Position numbers and translations under genes: made by a program
In this document: one piece after another, positions 46,201 to 55,191 of the stretch
How the letters are laid out: each line of letters starts with the position of its first letter
Position numbering within the stretch: the first letter of the stretch is position 1
The notes under the pieces: generated by a model
What the model was told of the DNA's origin: nothing
The model's database searches: none
Seen by the model: the letters and a program-made list of their open reading frames with translations, nothing else
NCBI RefSeq assembly: GCF_023700745.1
Contig: NZ_JAMPYG010000012.1
Span: 1-64,000, forward strand
Source of the DNA: Rhodoferax sp.
Lineage (GTDB): Bacteria; Pseudomonadota; Gammaproteobacteria; Burkholderiales; Burkholderiaceae_C
DNA: 64,000 nucleotides
Reading direction: 5' to 3'

Positions 46201-48330
46201 TTGATGCTGAAGACCGAGCTGCTACCGCGCCAGCGTGACTACATGAAAAAGATCATGGACTCGGGCCAGCATTTGCTGGGCATCATCAATGACATTCTGG
46301 ATGTGTCCAAGATTGAGGCCGGCAAGCTCGCCATTGAACACATTGATTTCGATCTGGAAAAATTGCTGGCCAATGTGAGCAACCTGATTTCTGAAAAAGT
46401 CGCGGCCAAGGGGCTGGAATTCATCATTGACGTTGACCGTAATGTGCCCAATAACCTGGTGGGTGACCCGCTGCGTTTGAGCCAGGTGCTCATCAACTAT
46501 ACCAACAACGCGGTGAAGTTCACTGCCAAGGGCGAGGTGGATGTGGTAGTGCGTGTGCGCAAGCAAACCGAGCAAGAGGTACTGTTGTATTTTGCGGTAC
46601 GCGATACCGGCATCGGCTTGACGCCAGAACAATGCAGCAAGTTGTTCCAGTCCTTCCAGCAGGCCGACAGTTCCACCACGCGCGAGTTTGGTGGCACTGG
46701 TCTGGGCCTGGCGATCAGCAAAAAATTGGTTGACATGATGCAGGGCGAAGTGGGTGTGGAAAGCGTGTCCGGGCAGGGCAGTATTTTCTGGTTTACCGCA
46801 CGCCTGGGCTTGGGCCTGGCCGCACCGCGCCAGCGCATTCTGAATGCCGATCTGCAAGGCCATCGGGCGCTGGTGGTGGACGACAACGAGAGTGCCAGGG
46901 TGGTGCTGTGTGACATGCTTGAGGGCATGGGTCTGGTGGTTGAAGAGTCCGAGAACGGCCCGGCGGCGATTCATGCGGTGGATCAGGCTGAACTGCGCAA
47001 CCAGCCTTTTGACTTTGTTTTCCTGGACTGGCAAATGCCCGACATGAATGGCATCGAGGCGGCCCGGCGTTTGCGTGCGCGGCCGTTGAAGCGCGTCCCC
47101 AACATGGTGATGGTGACCGCTTTTGGCCGTGAAGAGGTGCTCAAGGAGGCGAGCGAAGCCGGGGTGCGGGATGTGTTGATCAAGCCGGTGAGTGCGTCCA
47201 TGCTGTTCGATTGCGTCATGAGCATGCTCGGTCAGACCCCCGGGGGACGGCGCAGCAGCGCCGAAATCCCCAGCTTGAGTGCAGAAAACCTGGCCAGCAT
47301 CAAGGGTGCGCGTATTTTGCTGGTGGAAGACAACGACCTGAACCAGGAGGTCGCGACCGAACTGTTACGCGATGCTGGCTTTATTGTGGATGTGGCCGAC
47401 AACGGTGAAATTGCCCTGAAAAAAGTGCAGCAAGCCAGCTTTGACCTGGTGCTGATGGACATGCAAATGCCGGTGATGGACGGCCTGACGGCCACCCGTG
47501 AAATCCGCAAACTGCCCGACTTTGCTGCGCTGCCGATCGTTGCCATGACGGCCAATGTGCAGGCGAGTGACCGCCTGCGTTGTTCAGAGGCCGGCATGAA
47601 CGACCATCTGGCCAAGCCCATTGACCCCGAGTTGTTGTGGCAATGCCTGTTGCGCTGGATCCCGCCGCGTGCCAGCCGGTCAACCGGGGCCGATCCTGCA
47701 GCGGCTGGCAGCACCGCGCCCCAGGACACCGACCAGACGATACCCGAGCACATTGCCGGGTTGGACACCCAGGCCGGACTGCGGCGGGTGCTGGGCAAAA
47801 AACCACTCTACCTGTCGATGCTGCGGCGCTTTGTGGCCGGTCAGAAAACCGTCGTGACCCAATTGCTGGCGGCCTTGGCGCAGGACGATCTGAAAACGAC
47901 CGAGCGCCTGGCCCATACCACCAAGAGCACGGCGGGCAGCATTGGCGCGCTTGAGGTCCAGGCGCTTGCGGCCGAGGTTGAACATGGGCTGGCGCATGGT
48001 GCGGCCCGCCCGACGCTGTTGGCCCAGGTGCGGGCCCTGGAGCTGCCGCTGGCGGCCTTGATCAACGCACTGGAGCAGGCCTTGCCAGAGGAGGCGGTTC
48101 ATGCCAAAGTGAGCGTGGATCCGGTCAAGCTCAAGGAGGTTTGCGACCGTTTGGCGTCCTTGCTTGCCTATGACGACGCGTCGGCGGTTGATGTTGTCGA
48201 CGACCAAGCCGATTTGCTTAACATGGCCTTCCCAACACATTACCCCGCCTTGGAAAACGCGGTAAAAATGTTCGACTTTGAAGTGGCACTGCAGACGCTT
48301 AAAGACGCTCTTACCACGCTTCCCACTTAG
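43273..48330 (+). CDS. Hybrid sensor histidine kinase with four PAS, two REC and HPt
   Basis: Membrane hybrid kinase of 1685 residues. Helix 1 (about 25-47) and helix 2 (about 205-227) enclose a periplasmic helical sensor. A HAMP-like linker, a degenerate GAF-like block (about 298-420) and four PAS domains follow. HisKA has SHEIRTPMNAVIG (near 965), and the ATPase has INYTNNAVKF, DTGIGL and GGTGLGLAIS. REC1 (near 1198) has the phospho-acceptor in FVFLDWQMPDMNG, REC2 (near 1346) in LVLMDMQMPVMDG, and the HPt histidine is AHTTKST (near 1549). The start is ATG 43273, overlapping the phosphatase. The HD-GYP regulator follows after 8 bases as likely phosphoryl acceptor. The signal is unknown. Confidence 0.93.
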   Translation: MTNHARGDPHRSGQPTVTSKGRVSPIFLVFVLPVLLVMLVAGAIVFSSVNSIQSEYRLIAAAQAADTERLAAATRFNQDLAAIQKLVTTTLEQAASGGIDQGQVYRVHSAVVNLLAGLESRLLDLESLQELNEAVVEARRDFLVYRDLIVTATDLAAIDPMSAMRQAFQAGQSYVAFSEHTHSIATRATEGMARRADAQAQSFEKYVTEMLLTAALLLVALLLLWFFIARQMLQRVSVLSKAMQEMTRRELSAGASAEIERISQDKRSVLRDMASAVLAFRDAVKDRAHAQADLGERIKELSCLYDVSGLMERDDLTEPDLLMALVGRLPAAMRYPDLAAACIGSTTGLIGDTAVMEQTQFLSVSFGGADGVALHELRVAYLGALPTDAGAPFLAEEQTLLDAIRVRLNKTLGLRRARASEAETQALMNAIFAQAANAINLIEVQTLRIVQVNAASSRILGYSRDELLQMTLHDYQSADDDEGLQERVNKAVAAGGASFDNVYRCKDGRRIDVHIKASLIRQHGVDYMVVLWDDITESKKAELALRKLSTAVEQSPHAVVITDIDARIEYVNDAFVRLTGFSRDQVMGQNPRLLSSGKTPPEVYLGMWQTLTGGQTWSGKFINRTRDGYERTEAAIITPLRDIHGRICNYVAVKEDITERQRSEDELRKLYLAVEQSPESIVITNTSAEIEYVNQAFIHATGYSREEALGLNPRVLKSGKTPPATYQEMWDALTRGDTWSGILFNRRKDGSEYEEQATITPVRQADGHVSHYLAIKENVTEKRRMTDELAQYRRNLEQLVAVRTAELTEVYESLRVAGEEQMAIFETATSGMALIKDRIFVRTNKRLCELFGWMEGAMVGQPTAIWYPDAEAARQGSEPVYEQIWKGKAHRREQQLMRRDGSLFWARLTGRAVDVNFPDMGTVWVVDDISDERSSAQAMRQAKELAEDAARTKANFLANMSHEIRTPMNAVIGMTHLMLKTELLPRQRDYMKKIMDSGQHLLGIINDILDVSKIEAGKLAIEHIDFDLEKLLANVSNLISEKVAAKGLEFIIDVDRNVPNNLVGDPLRLSQVLINYTNNAVKFTAKGEVDVVVRVRKQTEQEVLLYFAVRDTGIGLTPEQCSKLFQSFQQADSSTTREFGGTGLGLAISKKLVDMMQGEVGVESVSGQGSIFWFTARLGLGLAAPRQRILNADLQGHRALVVDDNESARVVLCDMLEGMGLVVEESENGPAAIHAVDQAELRNQPFDFVFLDWQMPDMNGIEAARRLRARPLKRVPNMVMVTAFGREEVLKEASEAGVRDVLIKPVSASMLFDCVMSMLGQTPGGRRSSAEIPSLSAENLASIKGARILLVEDNDLNQEVATELLRDAGFIVDVADNGEIALKKVQQASFDLVLMDMQMPVMDGLTATREIRKLPDFAALPIVAMTANVQASDRLRCSEAGMNDHLAKPIDPELLWQCLLRWIPPRASRSTGADPAAAGSTAPQDTDQTIPEHIAGLDTQAGLRRVLGKKPLYLSMLRRFVAGQKTVVTQLLAALAQDDLKTTERLAHTTKSTAGSIGALEVQALAAEVEHGLAHGAARPTLLAQVRALELPLAALINALEQALPEEAVHAKVSVDPVKLKEVCDRLASLLAYDDASAVDVVDDQADLLNMAFPTHYPALENAVKMFDFEVALQTLKDALTTLPT

Positions 48331-48338
48331 CCATTCCC

Positions 48339-49505
48339 ATGAATCCAATCGACTTCACTCAAAAACCCACCATCCTGGTGGTTGATGACACGCCCGACAA
48401 CCTGTCCCTGGTCAGCAGCCTGCTGCGCGACGATTACATCGTGCGGGTGGCCAACAACGGCGAGAAGGCCTTGCGCATTGCCACGTCAGAGCAAGCCCCC
48501 GATCTGATCCTGCTGGACATCATGATGCCGGGCATGGATGGTTACGAGGTTTGCAAGCGTCTCAAGGATGACCCCAGGTCACGTGACATCCGGGTCATTT
48601 TCCTGACTGCCAAGTCCGAGGTGGAAGACGAGCGCAAGGGCTTCAAGCTGGGCGCAGTGGACTACATTACCAAGCCCATCAGTCCACCGATCTTGCAGGA
48701 GCGCATCAAGACCCATCTGTCGCTCAAAGCCGCAGCCGATTTTCTGCGCGATAAAAATATTTACCTCGAACAGGAGGTGGCGCGGCCCACCCAGGAGCTG
48801 ACCACGATTCAGGAGGTGACCATTCTGGCAATGGCTTCGCTGGCGGAAACACGTGACAGCGATACCGGCAACCACATCCGACGCACCCAGTTTTATGTGA
48901 AGGCGCTGGCGAAGCAACTGCAAAACCACCCCCGGTTCAAGCATTACCTGACCGATGCCAACATTGCCATGCTGTTCAAGTCCGCGCCCCTGCACGACAT
49001 TGGCAAGGTGGGGATTCCCGACCGCATTTTGCTCAAGCCCGGACGTTTTGAGCCGGAAGAGTTCGAGATCATGAAGCGTCACACTATCTTGGGGCGTGAA
49101 GCCATTGAACACGCCGAAAAATCGCTCGGCATTGAAGTCGATTTTCTGCGCACCGCCAAAGAAATTGCCATGTCGCACCAAGAGAAGTGGGATGGCAGTG
49201 GCTACCCCGAGGCGCTCAAGGGCGATGCCATTCCCATCAGCGCTCGCTTGATGGCGCTGGCCGATGTCTATGACGCACTGATCAGCCGCCGCGTGTACAA
49301 GGAGGGCATGCCGCACGCCAAGGCGGTGGCGATCATCGTTGAGTCCAGAGGCAGTCATCTCGACCCCGATCTCGTCGATGCTTTCCTGTCCATTCAGGAC
49401 GAATTCCAGGCGATTGCTGCGCGTTTTGTTGACAGCGACCAGGATTTGCAACGTAAGGCGGCAAGCCTGGCCTTGATGCAAGCTGCCGATAATTCACCGG
49501 CCTGA
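48339..49505 (+). CDS. Response regulator with HD-GYP c-di-GMP phosphodiesterase domain
   Basis: RpfG-like regulator of 388 residues. The receiver domain (about 8-125) has VVDDTPDNL and the phospho-acceptor in LILLDIMMPGMDGYE. A short coiled linker precedes the HD-GYP domain (about 150-360), with GNHIRRTQFYV, HDIGKVGIPD (near 222) and the GSGYPEAL motif (near 288). All metal-binding residues I can check are present, so it should hydrolyse cyclic di-GMP. It follows the hybrid kinase by 8 bases, implying one signalling operon: phosphatase, kinase, regulator. Confidence 0.93.
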   Translation: MNPIDFTQKPTILVVDDTPDNLSLVSSLLRDDYIVRVANNGEKALRIATSEQAPDLILLDIMMPGMDGYEVCKRLKDDPRSRDIRVIFLTAKSEVEDERKGFKLGAVDYITKPISPPILQERIKTHLSLKAAADFLRDKNIYLEQEVARPTQELTTIQEVTILAMASLAETRDSDTGNHIRRTQFYVKALAKQLQNHPRFKHYLTDANIAMLFKSAPLHDIGKVGIPDRILLKPGRFEPEEFEIMKRHTILGREAIEHAEKSLGIEVDFLRTAKEIAMSHQEKWDGSGYPEALKGDAIPISARLMALADVYDALISRRVYKEGMPHAKAVAIIVESRGSHLDPDLVDAFLSIQDEFQAIAARFVDSDQDLQRKAASLALMQAADNSPA

Positions 49506-49602
49506 GACATCAGCTGAATGGGTTGAAAACGGCACAGCAGTCCGACGCATTGGTACATGATGCTGATACTGGGCTTGTCCCATCGTTTGCCTATAGGGCA
49601 TT

Positions 49603-50667
49603 TCAATCCATCAAGGCCACAGACTTGATCAAGGCAAAAGCCTGCATGCCACTGGTCAGTCCCAGCATATGACAGGAATAACGTGTGATCTCTGCCAGCA
49701 GCGCCTGACCATCGGCCAGCTGACACACCACCGTGGCGCGGCCCGTGGCGCCGGGGTGGATGGCTGCGATGGTAATGGGTAACTGATTCAGAATGCTCAG
49801 GCCTTGCGGCTGTACCGTGGCCAGGCTCACATCACGCGCCAGCACGCGCAGGCGCGAGGCCGAAGGCCTGGCACCGGGGGCCAAGCTCAGGCGCAAGCGC
49901 AAGGTGGTATTGCCAAAGGAAGCCAGGCCGTGTTCGTCGGTGCCCAGCAGGCTGCCCTGTAACACGCTGACTGGACCTTCTTCGTCAAACAAAGGTGAGT
50001 CGGGTCTGGCCAGGGCATCATGCAATGCCTCGATCCGTTCGATGCGGCCGTCCGCCATGAAGATCACCCGGCTGGCCAGGCGTTCCACTTCGAGCGGTGC
50101 ATGGGTGATGTACAGCACCGGCAGCCCGGATTCCTGCGCCAGCGCGTCAATCAGCGCCAGCAACTCGGTCTTGGCACGCCAGTCGAGTGCCGACAGTGGC
50201 TCGTCCATGCACAGCAGGCGGGGTTGTGACAGCAGCGCGCGCGCGATGGCCACACGCTGGCGCTCACCGCCCGAGAGCGTGCTCACCGCCTGGTCAAGCA
50301 ATGGACTGATCCCCACCCGCGCGGCAATTTTTGTCAGCGCGTCTGCCGGAGCTGCAGGGGCACGCTGGCAGGCGAAGTCCAGGTTGCCGCGCACATTCAG
50401 ATGGGGAAAAAGTGCTGCTTCCTGAAAAACAAAGCCGATATGGCGCTGCGTGGCGGGCAGGCGCCAGGCCTGGTTTTGCCAGGTCTCGCCTTTGAAGCGC
50501 AGTGTTCCACGGGTGTCTGCGTCGAGTCCGGCCATCGCCCGCAGCAGGGTGCTTTTGCCCGAGCCGGAGCGCCCAAACAGCACGCTGACGCCTTGTGCCG
50601 GAAAGGAAAAAGCGCCGCTTTGCAGCTCAAAGTTGCCCTTCTTTAGGGTGAGGTTGCCTTCAATCAT
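49603..50667 (-). CDS. modC: Molybdate ABC transporter ATPase with TOBE domain
   Basis: ATPase of the molybdate importer, 354 residues. Walker A is FGRSGSGKSTLL (near 32), the signature LSGGERQRVAIARAL (near 129), Walker B LLCMDEPLSALD (near 150) and the H-loop YITHAP. Residues about 285-354 form a TOBE (Mop) oxyanion-binding domain (LSILNQLPITIAAIHPGATGRATVVCQL). The family lead LTLKKGNFELQSGAFSFP is present. It is last in the modABC operon, 18 bases after modB. Together with tupBCA the window holds both oxyanion importers. Confidence 0.93.
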   Translation of the reverse strand: MIEGNLTLKKGNFELQSGAFSFPAQGVSVLFGRSGSGKSTLLRAMAGLDADTRGTLRFKGETWQNQAWRLPATQRHIGFVFQEAALFPHLNVRGNLDFACQRAPAAPADALTKIAARVGISPLLDQAVSTLSGGERQRVAIARALLSQPRLLCMDEPLSALDWRAKTELLALIDALAQESGLPVLYITHAPLEVERLASRVIFMADGRIERIEALHDALARPDSPLFDEEGPVSVLQGSLLGTDEHGLASFGNTTLRLRLSLAPGARPSASRLRVLARDVSLATVQPQGLSILNQLPITIAAIHPGATGRATVVCQLADGQALLAEITRYSCHMLGLTSGMQAFALIKSVALMD

Positions 50668-50685
50668 GGGGTGGCTCAGCGTGGC

Positions 50686-51384
50686 TTAGCGGGGTTTAAG
50701 CGGGCTCATCACGCGCTGGTTGATGGCGTAAAAAAGCAGCAGTGTCAGGAATGAAAAACCCAGCAAGACGGCCGAGAGCCGGTGTGCTGCAGCGTACTCA
50801 AGCGCTTGGGAGTGGTCGTAAATGGCCATCGACACCACCCGCGTCTCCCCCGCAATGCTGCCGCCCAGCATGGCAATCACGCCAAACTCACCCACGGTGT
50901 GGGCAAAGGTGATGACCACAGCGGTCAGGATGCCGCTGCGTGACAGTGGCAACACCACATGGAAGAAGCGGTCGAGCGCGTTGGCGCGCAGCGTGGCGGC
51001 GGCATCGAGCAGGCGACTGTCAATGGCCGCAAAGGCATCACGCAAGGGTTGTACCGCAAAGGGCAGCGAGTAAATCACCGAGCCCACCAGAATGCCCCAG
51101 AAGCTGAAGGCCAGGTGATGCAAGCCCAGTCGCTCCAGTGTGCCGCCCACCGCGCCTTGCGGTCCGAGCACGATCAGCAGATAAAAACCAATCACGGTGG
51201 GTGGTAACACCAGCGGCAGCGACACCAGCGCCGCCACGCTGTTGACCCAGCAACTGCGGCTGTGCGCCAGCCACCAGGCCAGCGGTGCCGAGAGCAGCAG
51301 CAGGATCAGCGTGGTCAAGCCCGCCAGCTTGGCGGTAAGCCAAATCGCTTGCCATTCACCCGGGGTCATGCCGGCGAGGTTCAT
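50686..51384 (-). CDS. modB: Molybdate ABC transporter permease
   Basis: Inner-membrane permease of 232 residues with about five helices. WQAIWLTAKLAGLTTLILLLLSAPLAWWLAHS, LPLVLPPTVIGFYLLI and the EAA loop DAAATLRANALDRFFHVVLPLSRSGILTAVVITFAHTVGEFGVIAMLGG are typical ModB. Its start overlaps the modA stop by 4 bases. Confidence 0.94.
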   Translation of the reverse strand: MNLAGMTPGEWQAIWLTAKLAGLTTLILLLLSAPLAWWLAHSRSCWVNSVAALVSLPLVLPPTVIGFYLLIVLGPQGAVGGTLERLGLHHLAFSFWGILVGSVIYSLPFAVQPLRDAFAAIDSRLLDAAATLRANALDRFFHVVLPLSRSGILTAVVITFAHTVGEFGVIAMLGGSIAGETRVVSMAIYDHSQALEYAAAHRLSAVLLGFSFLTLLLFYAINQRVMSPLKPR

Positions 51385-52157
51385 GGCCTGGCCTCGTGGG
51401 GCAATGAAAAACCGTAGCGCGCCATGACTTGGCGCGCCTCGGGCGTCCGCATGAACTGGGCGAAAGCCCTGGCGGCGGTGTTGTTGCGGCCGTAATGTGT
51501 GATGGCATAGGCTTGCTCCAGCGCTTGGTGGGTATTGGCCGGGATCAGGTAATAGCCGCTTTTGGCTTTGAGCGTGTCGTTCATGGCCAGTGACAGGGCG
51601 ATGATGCCGATCTCGGCGGCCTGGGTGTCAATGAGTTGTGCCGTGTGCGAAATGTTTTCACCAAACACCAGCTTGTTTTGTAACACGGTCCACAGTCCGG
51701 CGTGTTCCAGCGCCTCCCTGGCGCGCGCACCATAGGGGGCATGCGCCGGCGCGGCAATGGCAATCTTGCGGAATTCGGGTTGGGTCAGGCTCTGCAGGCT
51801 GAGTTTGCTGGCATCGACTTTGGCGCTCCAAAGTACGATTCGGCCGAAAGCGTAGGTGGTGACGGGGGCCAGCGCCTTGCCGCTGGCAACAAGTCTTTTC
51901 GGGTAATTCACATCGGCTGAGAAAAAAATGTCAAATGGCGCGCCGTTTTCAATTTGCTGCATGAACTTGCCCGAGGAGCCCATGACCAGCTCAAGCTGGT
52001 GTGTCGGGTTGTTTTTTTGAAAGAGGGGCAGAAGTTCATTCAATGCAAAGCGCAAGTCCGCGGCAGCAGCCACCCGGGCGGTCTCGGCCAGGCCAAGGGA
52101 ACTTGCGGTGAGTGCAAGAATGGCAAGTACCAGTTTCAACAGGGGTTGGGATTTCAA
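51381..52157 (-). CDS. modA: Molybdate-binding periplasmic protein
   Basis: Substrate-binding protein of about 258 residues. A signal peptide (LLKLVLAILALTASSLGLAET) precedes VAAAADLRFALNELLPLF, the ModA oxyanion opening. MGSSGKFMQQIENGAPFDIFFSADVNYPKRL and APYGARAREALEHAGLW are family segments. No ATG lies near the signal, so I choose the TTG at 52157, which has AAAGG 9 bases upstream. The tracked start 42 codons earlier overruns the region near the upstream regulator. It is first of modABC. Confidence 0.88.
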   Translation of the reverse strand: MKSQPLLKLVLAILALTASSLGLAETARVAAAADLRFALNELLPLFQKNNPTHQLELVMGSSGKFMQQIENGAPFDIFFSADVNYPKRLVASGKALAPVTTYAFGRIVLWSAKVDASKLSLQSLTQPEFRKIAIAAPAHAPYGARAREALEHAGLWTVLQNKLVFGENISHTAQLIDTQAAEIGIIALSLAMNDTLKAKSGYYLIPANTHQALEQAYAITHYGRNNTAARAFAQFMRTPEARQVMARYGFSLPHEARP

Positions 52158-52194
52158 GAACGTACCTTTGGATAGGGCCTGAGTGCCGAGGATG

Positions 52195-53319
52195 TCAGGA
52201 CGGTTTGTGTCCCAGCTTGCGGTACAGCGTGGCACGGCTGATCCCCAGGGTGCGGGCGGCCTGGCCGACGTTACCACGGGCATCGTCCACCGCCTTGCGG
52301 ATCATGTCGGCCTCCATGTCGCGCAGCGCCCGTGCGGGTGCGGCGCCGGCTTGCAGCGTGCGGGTTTCGTCGGCAGGGGTGATGGCCAGTGCTTGCAGGC
52401 GCAGGCCGCTCCAGAGCGGTAATTCAATCGGGTTGCCAGGTCGTTTGGCAGCATCAAACAAAGGTTCAAACGGCAGGCCAAAAACTTCACTGACGTGTAC
52501 TGTTGCCTGGCCGGGTCCTGCCAAGCCCGGCACCATCTGGCGTGCCACCGGGTTGGCCCCGGTGATCCAACCCTCGCAGTCGAGGCACAACATGCCGTCG
52601 GCATCACTGCCCAGGGCGTTGCCGGGCCAGTTCAAGCGCAGCAACAGGGCGTGGGGCAGGGCGGTGATCAGTGCGTTTTCAATCTTGCTGGCCGACTGCA
52701 TGACCAGGTGCTTGAGTTCCGGGCGCTCCTGCGCATCGACTCCGGTGACATCCAGCATGCCCACGCACGCGCCATCGGGTCCAAACAGGGGTGCACCAGC
52801 GCAGCTGTAAACCGACGTGGTCTCAAAAAAATGCTCGCCACGGTGCAACCAGACCGGTTGCAGTTCGGCAAGCGCCGTGCCAATGGCGGTGGTGCCAATG
52901 CTGTGCTCGGACAGGTCGGTGCCGACCCGGGTGATCTGGTGCGCCCGTGGGTCAGCGTGGTCAATGGCGCCGCAGGCATCGACCACCACCCCGTCGGCAT
53001 TGGTCAGGATGGCAAAGTAGCGGGTGTTGACAATGGCGCGTGCCAGGTTTTGCAGCATCGGCTGGGCCGCTTCAATCAATTGGTGGTTGGCTTCCAGGGT
53101 ATAGCGCAGCATGGGCGCCGTGATTTGTGCAAAACTGACATTGCAGCTGGGTTCCAGGCCCAGTTTCAGACAGCGTTGCCAGGAACGTTCGACCCACGGA
53201 GCCACCCAGCCAGCACCTAAAGAACCGCCCTCGTGCATCAGGCGTTGGCGTGCCTGGGCAATGCGTGCCAGGCGGTTGGGCGATGCCTCGGTATGGGGGC
53301 TTGGGTTGGCGGTGTTCAT
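52195..53319 (-). CDS. GAF-Fis regulator lacking an AAA+ domain
   Basis: AcoR-type regulator of 374 residues. The N-terminus has the ERSWQRCLKLG motif of this family (near 45). A GAF domain (about 80-220) includes VGTDLSEHSIGTTAIGTALAELQPV and SCAGAPLFGPDGACVGMLDVTG. A PAS-like stretch follows, then a Fis-type HTH at the end (NVGQAARTLGISRATLYRKLG). The central AAA+ sigma-54 activation domain of true AcoR proteins is absent, with no GESGTGK or GAFTGA. It therefore cannot activate sigma-54 by itself. Neighbours are modABC downstream on the same strand (37 bases) and a divergent kinase operon. Confidence 0.86.
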   Translation of the reverse strand: MNTANPSPHTEASPNRLARIAQARQRLMHEGGSLGAGWVAPWVERSWQRCLKLGLEPSCNVSFAQITAPMLRYTLEANHQLIEAAQPMLQNLARAIVNTRYFAILTNADGVVVDACGAIDHADPRAHQITRVGTDLSEHSIGTTAIGTALAELQPVWLHRGEHFFETTSVYSCAGAPLFGPDGACVGMLDVTGVDAQERPELKHLVMQSASKIENALITALPHALLLRLNWPGNALGSDADGMLCLDCEGWITGANPVARQMVPGLAGPGQATVHVSEVFGLPFEPLFDAAKRPGNPIELPLWSGLRLQALAITPADETRTLQAGAAPARALRDMEADMIRKAVDDARGNVGQAARTLGISRATLYRKLGHKPS

Positions 53320-53412
53320 GGTCCGGTCGGTAGGTGTCTGAATTTATCGCATTTTGGGTGAAGGGGTGTGTCTATACTTGCCAGGATGTTCAGATGCAGG
53401 TACACCTTATAA

Positions 53413-55191
53413 GTGAAATCCAATGTGAGTATTTCCTCGCCGCGCCGCGTCAAGGCCACGTTGATGTGGCCATTTGCGATGGTTTTGACCTTCATTTTGA
53501 CGGCTTTTGTCACAACGGCTTATTTTTTGCAGGTTCAGGTGCGCGATCGGGCCTTGTCTGGGCGGGTTGCCGCCGTGGCCAAGTTGGTGGATCAAAAACT
53601 GGACAAGGACACCAACCTGATGCGTGCTGTGCTGCATACCATGCAAGGCATCCCGGCGATTGGGGCTGCGTTTGCCGCCCAGGACCGGGACGCCTTGTTG
53701 CGCGAAGCCGGTCCGTTGTTTCAAACCCTGCGCTCCGAGCACCGGATCACGCACCTGTATTTCAATAACCCTGAACTGGTCAATCTGGTACGTTTGCATA
53801 GTCCGGATGAGTTTGGGGATCAAATCATGCGCACCACCGTGACCCAGGCGCGCAGCCAGAACAAGATCACGCATGGTTTGGAACTCGGCGCTTTGGGCAC
53901 CTTGACCCTGCGTGTGGTCGCCCCTTGGCCCAGTGCCGGCGGGGTGTCGGGTTATGTCGAAATGGGCGAAGAAATAGGGCACCTGGTGCAGGAAATTCAT
54001 GACAGTTTGTCGGTGGATCTGCTGGTGCTGGTGGACAAGCAGTTATTGCCAGCCCAACAGTTTGAGCACGGCCTGGCCATGCTCGAGCGCCAGGGGAACT
54101 GGGATCGGTTTACCCAGCAAGTCATGGTGGCGTATACCAAGGCGGATATACCTGTTGCCATGAATGATGCGGTATTGGCCGCCTTGCGTATGGGGGAGTC
54201 GCAAGTGTTCTCAGACAACAGGCAAACGTTGCATCTGGCCATGTTGCCATTGCTTGACTCCAACGGCCAGCGCATTGGCGACATGGTGGTGATGCGCGAC
54301 ATTACCGGTTTGGAGGGAACCTTTCAACGTTCCATCACCATGGTGACTTTTTTGAGCCTGTTGGTAGGCGCTTTTGTGTTGGGGCTTTTTTATTTTGCGT
54401 TGGATCGGGTGGAACGCGATTACCAGCGTCAGCATGATCTGGAGCATCAGTTGTTGCGACTGGACACTGAGCATGCGCGCATCCTGCAGATTGAAAAGCT
54501 GTCAGCGCTGGGTACCATGGTGGGTGAAATTGCACATCAACTCAATAACCCATTAGTGGGGGTGGTGAACCTGGCGCAATTGGCACAGCGCGAAGCCAAT
54601 AACCCGGCCCGCACGCGTGAACTGCTGGCTGAGATTCGACACGCTGGGCAAGACTGCCATACCTTCATCGCTTCGATGTTGCGCTTCGCCAAAGTGTCCA
54701 AGTTTGATTGCCATTCGACCGACATGGTGCAAGTGGTCAACGAGACAGTGCTCATGTTTCGGCAGACCATACGGCAGCAGATTCTGGTCGAGTTGGTGCT
54801 CCCCGATCAGCCCGTGATCTTGATGGCAGACCCTATCTTGCTGCGCCATGCGCTTTTTAATTTGCTGGCCAATGCAGCCCAGGCCACGGAGGGTGATGGG
54901 GCCATCGTGATCAGCTTGCAGGCCCAACCACACCCTGAGACGGGCGCCCCCGGGTGGCGGCTTGCCGTGCGCGACCATGGCAAAGGCATCGCCCCGGAGA
55001 TACTGGACAAGGTGTTCACCCCCTTTTTTACCACCCGGCACGAAGGCACGGGTCTCGGCTTGCCGGTGGTGCAACATGTGGCCTTGTTGCACCAGGGTTT
55101 TGTCAGCGTTGAAAATTTACCGGAGGGTGGCACGCAATTTGCGATTTGGTTGCTGCAATCCAATCCCGGCCCTCTTCAACACACCACCTGA
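53413..55191 (+). CDS. Sensor histidine kinase with periplasmic Cache-like domain
   Basis: Membrane kinase of 592 residues. Helix 1 (about 18-38) and helix 2 (about 307-327) flank a 260-residue periplasmic sensor that looks like a double Cache domain and includes RSEHRITHLYFNNPELVNLVRLH. The phospho-accepting histidine is GEIAHQLNNPLVGVVN (near 376). The ATPase has LFNLLANAAQATEGDG (near 482), DHGKGIAPEILDKVFTPFFTTR and GTGLGLPVVQ. The start is GTG with weak SD. The partner regulator begins at the base after its stop codon. Both precede the cytochrome and AOR genes, so the sensed compound may be a small organic acid or aldehyde in the periplasm (inference). Confidence 0.91.
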   Translation: MKSNVSISSPRRVKATLMWPFAMVLTFILTAFVTTAYFLQVQVRDRALSGRVAAVAKLVDQKLDKDTNLMRAVLHTMQGIPAIGAAFAAQDRDALLREAGPLFQTLRSEHRITHLYFNNPELVNLVRLHSPDEFGDQIMRTTVTQARSQNKITHGLELGALGTLTLRVVAPWPSAGGVSGYVEMGEEIGHLVQEIHDSLSVDLLVLVDKQLLPAQQFEHGLAMLERQGNWDRFTQQVMVAYTKADIPVAMNDAVLAALRMGESQVFSDNRQTLHLAMLPLLDSNGQRIGDMVVMRDITGLEGTFQRSITMVTFLSLLVGAFVLGLFYFALDRVERDYQRQHDLEHQLLRLDTEHARILQIEKLSALGTMVGEIAHQLNNPLVGVVNLAQLAQREANNPARTRELLAEIRHAGQDCHTFIASMLRFAKVSKFDCHSTDMVQVVNETVLMFRQTIRQQILVELVLPDQPVILMADPILLRHALFNLLANAAQATEGDGAIVISLQAQPHPETGAPGWRLAVRDHGKGIAPEILDKVFTPFFTTRHEGTGLGLPVVQHVALLHQGFVSVENLPEGGTQFAIWLLQSNPGPLQHTT

